A stretch of 64,000 nucleotides of DNA, from positions 372,001 through 436,000 of the forward strand of contig NZ_JBHWLR010000002.1 in NCBI RefSeq assembly GCF_042731755.1, written 5' to 3'. The DNA is from Promicromonospora sp042731755. Lineage in GTDB: Bacteria > Actinomycetota > Actinomycetes > Actinomycetales > Cellulomonadaceae. The notes beneath the pieces were generated by a model. That model was not told where the DNA came from, did no database searches, and was given only the letters and a program-made list of their open reading frames with translations. Shown here piece by piece: positions 1 to 8,319 of this stretch (the first letter of the stretch is position 1; every line of letters begins with the position of its first letter). The position numbers were made by a program, and so were the translations under genes.

Positions 1-155
1 GCACGGCCGACGCCGGAGCCGCCGGGTCGCCGGGCGCGGGGCTCGGGCTGGCCATCGTCCGCGGCATCGTCGAGGCGCACGGCGGGGACGTGCGCGCCGC
101 GCACGTGCCGCAGGGTTTCCGGCTCGACGTCGCGCTGCCGGCTCCGGCTGGCTGA
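1..155 (+). CDS. C-terminal end of a sensor histidine kinase (partial)
   Basis: The reading frame that enters the window at base 3 and stops at 153-155 encodes the last 50 residues of a protein. It contains GLGLAIVRGIVEAHGG, the G2-box segment of the HATPase_c fold that closes over ATP in two-component sensor kinases, followed by a short strand typical of the kinase C-terminus (FRLDVALPAP). The sensor, HisKA and the N and G1 boxes lie upstream of the window, so the stimulus and the partner regulator cannot be named. The next gene starts 78 bases downstream and need not belong to the same transcript. Confidence 0.85.
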   Translation, partial: TADAGAAGSPGAGLGLAIVRGIVEAHGGDVRAAHVPQGFRLDVALPAPAG

Positions 156-232
156 GACCGCGCGGCGCCGTCTGGCGCCGTCCGGCGTGGGCGGTTCGGC
201 ACGCCTCGAATCGATCTGATAGAACGTGCGCC

Positions 233-1165
233 ATGACGTCTCCCCAGATCGGTGTCGTGCTCCCGCGCGACCTGCCCGCCGCCCAGGTGCTCCCGTACGC
301 GCGCGCAGCGGAGCGGCTCGGCTTCGACGAGCTCTGGGTCGTGGAGGACCTGGGCTTCCGCGGAGGGCTGGTGCAGGCCGCCGCCGTGCTGGGCGCGACC
401 GAGCGGATCCGCGTCGGCATCGGGATCCTCCCGGCCGCGGTGCGCAACCCCGCCTTCGCTGCGATGGAGATCGCCACGCTGGAGCAGCTCCACCCCGGCC
501 GTACCGACGTCGGCGTCGGGCACGGGATGCCGGGCTGGATGCGCCAGGCCGGGGCCTGGCCCGAGCGGCCCCTCACCTTCCTCGCGGAGTACGTGACCAC
601 GCTCCGGACCCTGCTGGGCGGCGGGGCGGTGGCCGGCGAGCTGCGGCTCGACCCCTCGGCGGTGCCCGACGCCGTGCCGCCCCTGCTGCTGGGCGTGCGC
701 GGACCGCGGTCGCTGGCGGCGTCCGGCAGGGTGGCCGACGGGACCGTGCTCGCCGAGCCGGTCGCGCCGCAGTACGCGGCGGCGGCGCTGGGCGCCATCG
801 CGCCGCGGGGCGAGCACCGGCTGGTCGCGTACAACATCGGCGCCGTCGACGACGACGCGGCCGCCGCGCTGCGGACCGCCCGCCCCGGCCTGGAGTGGAT
901 CGGCGAGCCGGACTGGGCGCCGCACGTGGCGCCGCTCCCGTTCGCCGAGGAGTTCGCGGCCCTGCGCGCGTCGTCCGCCTCGCGCGCGGAGTTCGTCGAG
1001 CGCCTGCCCGACGAGTGGGTCGCCCGCCTCGCGCTGGCGGGCACGCCCGCCCAGGTACGGGCGCGGATCGACGAGCTCGGGCGCGCCGGCGTGACCTCCA
1101 GCGTTTTCATCCCCGCCGGGCCCGACCCGCTGGCGGCGCTCGACGCGCTGGCCCGGGTGCTGTGA
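233..1165 (+). CDS. LLM-class F420-dependent oxidoreductase (luciferase-like TIM barrel)
   Basis: This 310-residue protein begins IGVVLPRDLPAAQVLPYARAAERLGFDELWVVED, the usual first strand and helix of bacterial luciferase-like monooxygenases, and continues with RIRVGIGILP and HPGRTDVGVGHGMPGWM, the segments that line the flavin or F420 pocket. The late segment GTPAQVRARIDELGRAGVTSSVFIP is also standard for the family. The length is normal. The substrate cannot be told from sequence. The stop overlaps the GTG start of the following MFS gene (GTGA), which suggests coupled translation and perhaps a role in modifying or handling the compound the exporter carries. Confidence 0.85.
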   Translation: MTSPQIGVVLPRDLPAAQVLPYARAAERLGFDELWVVEDLGFRGGLVQAAAVLGATERIRVGIGILPAAVRNPAFAAMEIATLEQLHPGRTDVGVGHGMPGWMRQAGAWPERPLTFLAEYVTTLRTLLGGGAVAGELRLDPSAVPDAVPPLLLGVRGPRSLAASGRVADGTVLAEPVAPQYAAAALGAIAPRGEHRLVAYNIGAVDDDAAAALRTARPGLEWIGEPDWAPHVAPLPFAEEFAALRASSASRAEFVERLPDEWVARLALAGTPAQVRARIDELGRAGVTSSVFIPAGPDPLAALDALARVL

Positions 1166-2388
1166 GCGCGCACCTGACGCCGTCGGCCCAGCGCCGGCGG
1201 GCCGCGCTGTTCGTGTCCTTCTTCATGACCGGCGTGTCCATGGCGACCTGGGTCTCCCGCACGCCAGCCATCCGCGACGCGACCGGCTCGACCACGGCCG
1301 AGATGGGGCTCATCATCGCGGGGCTGTCCGCGGGCTCCATGGTGGGCATCGCGGTGGCCGGCACGCTGGTGGCCCGGCGCGGCGCCCGGTTCGTCGTGCT
1401 GTGGGGCATGGCCGCGATCGTGACCGGCGTCGCCGTGGTGGCGCTCGGCACCGCGACCGCGCAGGGCTGGCTCGTGGCCGTGGGACTCGCGTCGTTCGGG
1501 TACGGCATGGGGTCGGGGGAGATCGGCCAGAACGTCGAGGGGGTCGACGTCGAGCGGGCGCTGCGGCGCACCGTCGTGCCGAGCCTGCACGGCAGCTACA
1601 GCCTCGGCGTCTGCGTGGGCGGGCTCGTCGGCCTGGGCGCGAGCGCCGCGGGCCTTCCGGTGCTCACGCACCTGGTGGCGGTGTCCGCGCTGACGGCGGT
1701 GGCCTCGGCGGCGCTGGTGGCCAACCTGGCTCCCGCCGTCGGCCGCGAGGAGGCCGCCGCGGGGCAGCGCCGTCGCCCGCTCGGTGAGACCGTCGGCGCC
1801 TTCCTCGCGGTGTGGCGGGAGCGGCGCACCCTCGCGATCGGCGTGATCGTGCTGGGCATGGCGCTGGCCGAGGGGTCGGCGAACGACTGGCTGCCGCTGA
1901 TCATGGTCGACGGCTTCGACCTGTCCGCCGCCACGGCGTCGCTGGTCTACGCGTTCTTCGGCCTGTCCATGGCGATCGGGCGGTTCAGCGGCGGCTTCTT
2001 CCTCGACCGGTTCGGCCGGGCGCCCGTCATGGTGGTCAGCGCCGGGCTCGCGATCGTCGGAATCGGCCTCGTGTCGTTCGCGCCGACGGCGGTGCTGGGT
2101 GCGGTGGGCGTGCTGCTCTGGGGGATCGGCGCCTCGCTCGGCTTCCCGGTGGCGCTCTCGGCGGCCGGCGACGACCCGCTGAACGCCGCGCGCCGCGTCA
2201 GCGCCGTCGCCACCGCGGGCTACACCGCGTTCCTGGTGGGGCCGCCCCTGCTCGGTTTCGTCGGCGAGCACCTGACCCTGCGGCTCGCGATCCTGCTGGT
2301 CATGGTGCTCGTCGCGGTCTCGGCATGCTTCGCTCGCGCGGTCACCCCGCCCGTCCTAGTGGGTCCAGGAGAGGTCGAACCGAGGTGA
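1162..2388 (+). CDS. MFS transporter, FucP/YbjJ-like
   Basis: The frame is open far upstream, but the credible start is the GTG at 1162, which overlaps the stop of the oxidoreductase and gives a 408-residue protein starting MSAHLTPSAQRRRAALF. About twelve hydrophobic segments follow, with the loop SRTPAIRDATGSTTAEMGLIIAG after helix 1 and RFSGGFFLDRFGRAPVM between helices 7 and 8, as in YbjJ-type members of the major facilitator superfamily. The substrate is unknown; sugars or small lipophilic compounds are both possible. The last 33 bases overlap the 3' end of the convergent HNH gene, so the final residues (about VLVGPGEVEPR) may be a recent read-through into inserted DNA. Confidence 0.85.
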   Translation: MSAHLTPSAQRRRAALFVSFFMTGVSMATWVSRTPAIRDATGSTTAEMGLIIAGLSAGSMVGIAVAGTLVARRGARFVVLWGMAAIVTGVAVVALGTATAQGWLVAVGLASFGYGMGSGEIGQNVEGVDVERALRRTVVPSLHGSYSLGVCVGGLVGLGASAAGLPVLTHLVAVSALTAVASAALVANLAPAVGREEAAAGQRRRPLGETVGAFLAVWRERRTLAIGVIVLGMALAEGSANDWLPLIMVDGFDLSAATASLVYAFFGLSMAIGRFSGGFFLDRFGRAPVMVVSAGLAIVGIGLVSFAPTAVLGAVGVLLWGIGASLGFPVALSAAGDDPLNAARRVSAVATAGYTAFLVGPPLLGFVGEHLTLRLAILLVMVLVAVSACFARAVTPPVLVGPGEVEPR

Positions 2389-3990
2389 CCGGGCGCGGGC
2401 TCGACCAGGTGGTCCGTGGGCTGGGCGTTGTTGGCGGGTTGGTGGGCTCGGTCGGTAGGCGATCGCGCCGTGGGTGGGGGTGGTGTAGCAGCCGATCTGA
2501 TAGCGGCTGCGTGGAATACGGCCGGGAGCGGGCCCGGCCACGCCGACGGCCGGGGTCCACGCCGGTGTCGGTGGTGTCGGCGCGACCGAGACATACGTGT
2601 GCCCCGTTGGGGTGACCGTCTCGACGGCGTGGCGGCCGTCGAGCTGGGTGGCCTTCTGCTGCCAGCCCGGTGCCTGCTTCGCGTGATTGCACCGGGCGCA
2701 CAGGCCCTGGCCGTTGTCGAGGCTGGTCGAGCCACCCTCCGAGTGCGGGATGACGTGGTCGGTGTGCCGGATCGGGGCGTCGCACCAGGTGGTGGCGCAG
2801 ATGCCCTGCTCACGCGCTCGCAACAACGCCGCCAGTCCCTGGGGGTGGAACCGAGATGTCGAGGTCGTGGCCAGCAGTCGGCCGTGCGGGTTGACGTAGA
2901 TGCTGCGTAGCCAGGCGGTGTCGGTGTCGATCGCGTGCGCTGCCAGGTTTCGGGCCACGGGAGCCGGGATGACGCCCGCGCCGGCCGGGGCTCCCTCGAC
3001 CATCACGGCCGGCTGGCCACCGCCGGCCAGGAGGGTCTCGTCGGAGACGAGGAGGTTGATCGTGACGGGCACATCGCCGGCATGCCCGGGCTCGCGGACG
3101 GTGACGCGTTCGATGAGGGTGTCGGCCATGATCTGCCCGGTCCCGCGCTCGTCCCCGCCCGCCTTCGCGGCCTCGGCGTGGGTCTTGAGCTGCGCGTAGG
3201 CCTGGACGCCCTGTGCCATGGGGACCAGGGCGGTCAGGTAGACCATCAGGTCGGGTGCCGGACGGATCGAGACCCGCCGTTCCGACACGGCTTTCGCGTT
3301 GCGCTTCACGCAGGCGTGCACGTCCAGCCGGGCGGCCAGCTCCTTGATGCGGGCCACGAGTCGGCGAGTACCCATCCGGGCCAGTTCCGCCAAACCCGCC
3401 GGTCCGCAGATCTCCTCGTCGATCAGCGCACGGTGCTCCAGCGACAGGTGGGAGGTCTCCCGGACCAGGAGCGTGGCCCGCCATGGTGAGAGCACGCCGG
3501 TCTGCAATGCTGCGAAGGTGTTGGGCATCTGGGTGGCCCAGACCCGGGACGTGGACACGAACCCGGCCCCTGCGTGCGGGCTGATCCGAAGTGCGGCACC
3601 GACCTGGTTGGGCACACCGCGCCCACGGCGCTCGGCCCGGATGCTCTGCTGGGCTTCGTCGGCACGGGTTGCCTCGTCCAGCGCGACAGCGAGCCGGGCC
3701 TGGGTCGCGGTGATCGCGTTCTTGACCGCCTCCAGCTCGCCGAGCAGGTCCACCCACTCGGCCTGGGCGGCACTCGAGGCAAGAGCACCAGATCCGATGT
3801 CAGGGGCACCGGGCAAGATCATGCCCGCCAGCAACTCTCGCACCGCCCGGATGCGCGCCACAGAGACGCCTCTTTCGAGCGCGGGCGCTCCGGACTCCCC
3901 GGCACTACCGAGCAGCGGAGCGCCACCGGGCAGCACCGAGCGAGCAGGCTGTCTGCCCGCCGCCGTCAGCACATCACCCGTTCGCGTCAT
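2356..3990 (-). CDS. DUF222 / HNH endonuclease family protein
   Basis: A protein of about 544 residues. The ATG at 3990 (MTRTGDVLTAAGR) is chosen; an in-frame start at 4110 would overlap the start of the divergent VOC gene. The N-terminal and middle parts are the helical DUF222 region found in large actinobacterial paralogue families (RARELLAG, LARMGTRRLVARIKELAARLD). Near residues 420-470 lies the HNH nuclease: CATTWCDAPIRHTDHVIPHS, then GGSTSLDNGQGLCARCNHAK, with the paired cysteines and the DH of the metal-binding motif. The tail is a proline-rich, probably disordered extension. Such genes are often variable between strains. The role (homing-like, defence or other) is not known; nothing in the sequence shows a target site. 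Confidence 0.8.
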   Translation of the reverse strand: MTRTGDVLTAAGRQPARSVLPGGAPLLGSAGESGAPALERGVSVARIRAVRELLAGMILPGAPDIGSGALASSAAQAEWVDLLGELEAVKNAITATQARLAVALDEATRADEAQQSIRAERRGRGVPNQVGAALRISPHAGAGFVSTSRVWATQMPNTFAALQTGVLSPWRATLLVRETSHLSLEHRALIDEEICGPAGLAELARMGTRRLVARIKELAARLDVHACVKRNAKAVSERRVSIRPAPDLMVYLTALVPMAQGVQAYAQLKTHAEAAKAGGDERGTGQIMADTLIERVTVREPGHAGDVPVTINLLVSDETLLAGGGQPAVMVEGAPAGAGVIPAPVARNLAAHAIDTDTAWLRSIYVNPHGRLLATTSTSRFHPQGLAALLRAREQGICATTWCDAPIRHTDHVIPHSEGGSTSLDNGQGLCARCNHAKQAPGWQQKATQLDGRHAVETVTPTGHTYVSVAPTPPTPAWTPAVGVAGPAPGRIPRSRYQIGCYTTPTHGAIAYRPSPPTRQQRPAHGPPGRARARSPRFDLSWTH

Positions 3991-4108
3991 GCCATCAACA
4001 TATGGCACGCCCGTTCGCACCGCTCGCCGAGCGAACCCGATCTGCCGACAGCAGAACCGGCTGCTCGTCGTGCTGGGCAGTACCGGTCCAGGACCTACCG
4101 TGGAGCCC

Positions 4109-4492
4109 ATGGCAAGACTTCACGACGTGGTGTTCGACTGCCGCCACCTCGCATCCCTGGCCCGGTTCTGGGCCCTTGTCCTCGACGGCTACGAGGTGGC
4201 CCCCTACGACGACGAGGAGCTCGCGCGGCTCCGCACCCTCGGGGTCCACGACCCGGAGGACGACCCGTCCGTGCTGGTCGAGGGGCCGGCCGGCGCGCCG
4301 CGGTTGTTCTTCAACGCCGTTCCCGAGCCCAGGACGGTCAAGAACCGCGTGCACCTCGACGTCCGCGCCCCTGACCGGGACGCCGAGGTGGCGCGCCTGG
4401 TCGCAGCGGGCGCGTCCGAGGTGGGCCGGCACGAGGACTGGGTGGTCCTGGCCGATCCCGAGGGCAACGAGTTCTGCGTCTTCCCCGAGTAG
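4109..4492 (+). CDS. VOC-superfamily (glyoxalase-like) protein
   Basis: The start is the ATG at 4109 (MARLHDVVFDC), preceded by GTGGAGCCC; the frame is open for 800 bases upstream but that stretch runs antisense to the HNH gene. The 127-residue product has one betaalphabetabetabeta module: a strand with DVVFDCRHLASLARFWALVLDGYEV, then RVHLDVRAPDRDAEVARLVAAGA and ending VVLADPEGNEFCVFPE, the glyoxalase-like (Glyoxalase_6 type) pattern. Such proteins act as dimers in metal-dependent chemistry or in drug binding. It converges on the ROK regulator with 24 bases between the stops. Function beyond the fold cannot be assigned. Confidence 0.75.
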   Translation: MARLHDVVFDCRHLASLARFWALVLDGYEVAPYDDEELARLRTLGVHDPEDDPSVLVEGPAGAPRLFFNAVPEPRTVKNRVHLDVRAPDRDAEVARLVAAGASEVGRHEDWVVLADPEGNEFCVFPE

Positions 4493-4516
4493 CGGCGCCC
4501 GAGGGCACGCACCCGC

Positions 4517-5698
4517 CTAGGCAGCAGTGGGCAGCAGCGCGTCCCGGAACGCCGCGACCGCCGCGCCACACGCCCAGTCGATGAACGTGTGCCGTCGCAC
4601 CACCAGGCGGCAGTTCGCCGCCGCGCCGAACGCGTGCGCCGCGAACTCCTCGCGGATCCGCCGCTCGTACAGGTCGTACTCCATGACGCCCTCGCCCGCG
4701 ATGACCACCACCTCCGGGTCCACCAGGTTGGCGGTGACCGCGAGGGCCGCGCCGATGGCGGTGCCCGCGCGGTCGAAGGCGTCGACGGCGGTGCGGTCGC
4801 CCGCGTGCGCGAGGTCCACGGCGTCCGCGAGCGTGAGCGTGGCGTCGCCGTGGCCCGCCCGCACGGCGTCGCGGATGGCGCCCGAGGAGGCCACCGCCTC
4901 GACGCAGCCCCGGCGGCCGCACACGCACACGGCGTCGGGGGAGGCCAGGGGCAGGTGGCCGATCTCGCCGACGACGCCGTGCGCCCCGACCACGACGTCG
5001 CCGTTGACGTAGATGCCGCAGCCGATGCCGGCGCCGATCGTGACGATGGCGAAGCTCTCCGCCTCCACGCCGAGCCCGAACCACTGCTCGGAGCGGGCGA
5101 GCGCGCGCACGTCGTTGTCGACGATCACGGGCAGGTCGGTCTGCCGCGCGACCTGCTCGCCCAGGGGCACGTTGGCCCACCCCAGCAGGGGGGAGTGGCG
5201 GACGACGCCGGAGCCGGTGTCGATGTCGCCCGACACCGAGACGCCGAGGCCGACGAGCCGGTCGGCGCTGTCGCCGAGCTTGTCGATCAGCCGGCGTGCG
5301 CAGCGGACGATCTCGCGCACCACCGTTTCGGGGTCGTGCCGGTCGAGCGCGCGCCGGGTGGAGGTGAGCACCTCGTTGCCGATGCTCACCGCGACGGCCA
5401 CGATCTCGTCGGCGTTGACCTTGACGCCGATGGCCAGCATGGAGCGGGGCACCACGCTCAGCGGGTAGACGGGGCGGCCAGGCGACGAGCTCTCGGCGTG
5501 CTCGCCGACCGTCACGAACCCGTCGCGGATCAGCGGGCTGACCGTCTTGGTCACCTTCGCTTGCGACAGGCCGGTCAGCCGGCCGATCTCGATCCTGCTC
5601 ACCGGGCCGTGCGTGATGATGCGCGTGAAGATCTCCGCCGACGTCGTCGTGCGCAGCTTGGGGCGGCGCGGCGGCGTCGGGGGCGGCGTGGCACTCAT
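4517..5698 (-). CDS. ROK-family (NagC/XylR-type) transcriptional regulator
   Basis: A 393-residue protein; the ATG at 5698 (MSATPPPTPPRR) with upstream GAGG is chosen over an in-frame start 21 codons earlier. Residues about 20-65 form a winged helix-turn-helix (IGRLTGLSQAKVTKTVSPLIRDGFV). The rest is a ROK sugar-kinase-like fold with the zinc motif CVCGRRGCVEA preceded by GEIGHLPL, and GVSVSGDIDTGSGVV for the substrate domain. Such regulators bind a sugar and release the operators of the surrounding catabolic genes. It is the last gene of the minus-strand glycan operon, 78 bases after the binding-protein gene, and is the likely repressor of that operon and its divergent neighbours (inference). 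Confidence 0.85.
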   Translation of the reverse strand: MSATPPPTPPRRPKLRTTTSAEIFTRIITHGPVSRIEIGRLTGLSQAKVTKTVSPLIRDGFVTVGEHAESSSPGRPVYPLSVVPRSMLAIGVKVNADEIVAVAVSIGNEVLTSTRRALDRHDPETVVREIVRCARRLIDKLGDSADRLVGLGVSVSGDIDTGSGVVRHSPLLGWANVPLGEQVARQTDLPVIVDNDVRALARSEQWFGLGVEAESFAIVTIGAGIGCGIYVNGDVVVGAHGVVGEIGHLPLASPDAVCVCGRRGCVEAVASSGAIRDAVRAGHGDATLTLADAVDLAHAGDRTAVDAFDRAGTAIGAALAVTANLVDPEVVVIAGEGVMEYDLYERRIREEFAAHAFGAAANCRLVVRRHTFIDWACGAAVAAFRDALLPTAA

Positions 5699-5776
5699 GG
5701 GAAACCTCGTCCTCGGCCTGGGTGCGGCACGAGCCTGGGCGCGGCGCGCGAGGCGCCGCACCCAGGCCGGCCGGCA

Positions 5777-7135
5777 CTACTTGGAAAGGATCTCGTGGGC
5801 CTTGTCCGCGGCCTCCTGCCAGACGTCGTCGTCGCGCTGGTGGCTGTAGTACGCCTCGAACAGCGGCTGCAGCTCCGACTTGAGCTCGGCGCCGTTGGTG
5901 TAGGCCAGCGACGGCTCGAGCTCCTCGTTCTTCGCGTAGTTCACGAAGACGCTCAGGTCGATGCCCTTGTCGAGCTGGTCGGCGGCGAGCGCGTCCATGG
6001 CCGACGGGATGGACGGGAAGAACGAGCCCGACGTCAGCGCGGCGCTCTCCTGGCACTCGGCCGTGCCCATGAACGACATCCAGTCCCAGGCCGCCTGCTT
6101 GACCTTGCTGCCCGACCAGAGCATGTTGCCGTTGGAGTTGCTCATCACCACGCGGGTCTCGCCGTCCGGGCCGAGCACGTTCGGCGCGATGCCGACCGAC
6201 ATGTCGGGCAGCTTGGCGAACGTCGTCGCCGACCACGAGCCGCCGGAGATCATCGCGACCGAGCCCGAGCCGAGCTGCTCGGTGTCACCGACGGTGAACT
6301 GGCCGAACTCCGGGGCGAGGCCCCGGTCGGACAGGCCGCGCAGGTAGTCCATGGTGTCGGTGAACGCCGGGTCGTCGAACGCGTAGGACGTCGGCCAGGC
6401 GGCCGGCTCGCGCATCGTCCAGTCGGACGCGGCGGCGAACTGGTACCAGGTGGTCTGCCCCAGGTAGTCGGCAGTGCCGAGCGCCCCGATGCCGTAGACC
6501 GCGACCTTGTCCTTGTCGAAGCCCTTCTCGTCGCCGCGCTTGCCGTTCTCGTCGACGGTGAGGTGCGCGACCACCTTGTCGAAGGTGCCCCCGTCCTCGG
6601 GGTTCCAGGTCATGTTCTGGACGTCGTCCTCGGTGAGGCCCGCGTCCTTGAGCATGTCCTTGTTGTAGTAGAACGCCGAGCCGGCCCAGTCGAGCGGCAG
6701 GGCGTACTGCTTGTCGTCCGTGTAAGTGAACGCGGGGACGCCCACGTTGAACACGCCCAGGTCGTAGTCCGACGCGGCGATGTAGTCGTCGAGCGGCTCG
6801 AGCTGACCCTGCTTGGCGTACGAGTCGAGGAACTCCACGCTGTTCTGGAACGTGTCGGGGGCGTTGCCCGCGACGAAGCCCGCGGTGAGCTTGGTGAAGT
6901 AGTCGTCCACCGCGTACTGGGTGATGTTGACCGTGATGTCGGGGTACTTCTCCTGGAACGCGGGCAGGCAGGTCTTGTACGACTCCGCCTGCTTCTCGTC
7001 CCAGGTCCACCAGTTGACGGTGCCCGCGTGGGCGCCCTCCTCGGCCGCTCCGCCGGCCGAGCCGCCCGCGCAGGCGGCCAGCGAGACGGTGACAGCGGCT
7101 GCAGCGACGATGCTCAGCATGTGCTTCGGTTTCAT
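5777..7135 (-). CDS. ABC transporter sugar-binding lipoprotein
   Basis: The ATG at 7135 follows a strong ribosome site (GAAGAGGAATC). The 452-residue product starts MKPKHMLSIVAAAAVTVSLAACAGG: a lipoprotein signal with the lipobox LAAC, so Cys22 is lipidated and the protein is anchored outside the membrane. The mature part is a family-1 solute-binding protein (VNWWTWDEKQAESYKTCLPAFQEKYPDITVNI near the N-terminus, GNAPDTFQN, and IAPNVLGPDGETRVV). It delivers oligosaccharide to the two permeases encoded upstream. It starts 13 bases after the esterase stop, so it belongs to the same operon. Trp-rich segments suit sugar stacking, but the glycan is not determined. Confidence 0.9.
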   Translation of the reverse strand: MKPKHMLSIVAAAAVTVSLAACAGGSAGGAAEEGAHAGTVNWWTWDEKQAESYKTCLPAFQEKYPDITVNITQYAVDDYFTKLTAGFVAGNAPDTFQNSVEFLDSYAKQGQLEPLDDYIAASDYDLGVFNVGVPAFTYTDDKQYALPLDWAGSAFYYNKDMLKDAGLTEDDVQNMTWNPEDGGTFDKVVAHLTVDENGKRGDEKGFDKDKVAVYGIGALGTADYLGQTTWYQFAAASDWTMREPAAWPTSYAFDDPAFTDTMDYLRGLSDRGLAPEFGQFTVGDTEQLGSGSVAMISGGSWSATTFAKLPDMSVGIAPNVLGPDGETRVVMSNSNGNMLWSGSKVKQAAWDWMSFMGTAECQESAALTSGSFFPSIPSAMDALAADQLDKGIDLSVFVNYAKNEELEPSLAYTNGAELKSELQPLFEAYYSHQRDDDVWQEAADKAHEILSK

Positions 7136-7148
7136 GATTCCTCTTCGA

Positions 7149-8319
7149 TCAAGGGACCGGGTGGGTTCGGTTCGGGTTGACAGGGCCGGCGGTCGTCCCG
7201 AGCAGGCGGCCGAGCACGTCGAGCGCGCCCAGCCGGTCGAGACTGCCGCCGGCGTCATGGCCGTTGGCCGGCCAGACGGTGATGTCGTGCTGCGCCGCGT
7301 ACTCGTTGTGCGCGGCGAACACGGTTTCGGGGGGAGTGATGTCGTCGTCGAGCCCGCAGGAGAACCAGGCGGGCGTGGGGGGGGGGGGGGGGAAGGTGGA
7401 CACCTCCCCATCACGGAGGGTGGGGGGGGTGAAATCGTTGCGTGTCCCGTCCCTTTCTCGACAGTCGGTCAGCNNNNNNNNNNGTTTTTTCTTCAATCCC
7501 AAGGGAAAACCGGTGGGGTGTGCGCGCGGGGTGCGCAAGGTTGACCACCCCCAAGGAGAGGAGTGTGGCCAGCGCCCCCTCGCGCCCCCCCCGGTCCCGG
7601 GCCAGCAGGTCGGCGAGCTCCCGGTAGGGCCCGTGCGCGCTCAGGGCGAGCGCGCCCGGGAGGTCCGCGAGGAACGGCGCCTGCGCGAGCACCCCCGCCA
7701 CGTCGTCGGCGAGGTACCCGGCGGCCAGCGCGATCCCGGCGCCCTGGCTGTTGCCGAGCACCACCACGCGGCCGGGGTCGACGCCCGGCAGCAGCCGGAC
7801 GGCGTCCACGGCGCGGGCCGCGTCGGTGAGGACGCGCCGGTAGTAGTAGCCGGCCGGGTCCGCGAGGCCGCGCGTGATGTAGCCGGTGCTGTCGCCCCAC
7901 GGCCCGTCCGGGGTCGACCCGTCACCCTGGCCGCGGGTGTCCATGACCAGGTGGGCGTAGCCCGCCGCGGCCCAGGTCAGGTCGTCGATCGCGTGCCCGC
8001 GACCGGCGCCGTACCCGGTGAAGTGCACGACGGCGGGCAGCAGTCCGTCGCGGTGCCGCGGCAGGCGCAGCCACGCGCGCACCGGGTCGCCGCCGAACCC
8101 GGGAAAGGTCACGTCCAGCACGTCGATCGCGCCCAGCGGGGTCTCCACGGGGACGGCGGACGGCGGCGCGTCGTACCGCCGGGCCTGCGCGAGGGTGTCG
8201 CGCCAGAACGCGCCGAAGTCGTCCGGCAGCTCCTGCGTCGAGCGGTAGGCGCGCAGGGCGGGCTCGCGGGGGTCCGAGGTCGCGACGGACGCGCGCAGGT
8301 CCGCGGTCACGGTGGTCAT
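7149..8319 (-). CDS. acetylxylan esterase / cephalosporin-C deacetylase (AXE1 family), split by an assembly gap
   Basis: The ATG at 8319 overlaps the stop of the GH95 gene (ATGA). The first about 250 residues show the AXE1 fold: VHFTGYGAGRG for the oxyanion loop, MDTRGQGDGS, and the nucleophile elbow VVLGNSQGAGIALAAG. Beyond the 10-N gap another frame gives the missing C-terminus, PAWFSCGLDDDITPPETVF then VWPANGHDAGG, carrying the catalytic Asp and His. The two contig ends are noisy copies of the same 27 codons. Merging them at that overlap gives about 341 residues, close to the usual 320-330. So the gene is probably intact in the organism. It removes O-acetyl groups from oligosaccharides, here probably in the cytoplasm because no signal peptide is seen. 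Confidence 0.8.
7378..7566. other. assembly gap 1 with redundant low-quality flanks
   Basis: Ten N at 7474-7483. To the left lie a run of about 17 G (7378-7392 region) and other G runs. To the right lies sequence that, on the minus strand, encodes TLLSLGVVNLAHPARTPHRF; the left flank encodes TLRDGEVSTFPPPPPTPAWF at the same point of the esterase. The two align without indels over 27 codons, with shared T, L, V, P, TP, FS and G. The flanks are therefore erroneous duplicates of one stretch and not separate DNA. Confidence 0.8.

Noticed and set aside
4013..4036. GTTCGC-N12-GCGAAC as a LexA/SOS box near the HNH gene
   Set aside because: The spacing and order do not match the actinobacterial SOS box (GAAC-N4-GTTC); probably chance in GC-rich DNA.
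4589..7180. Plus-strand frame of 863 codons opposite the ROK and binding-protein genes
   Set aside because: Repetitive Val/Arg/Asp/His composition and no start signals; the minus strand has well-defined protein families.
7378..7440. G-run as a possible G-quadruplex or phase-variable tract
   Set aside because: It abuts a gap and conflicts with the overlapping contig end, so it is best explained as sequencing error.
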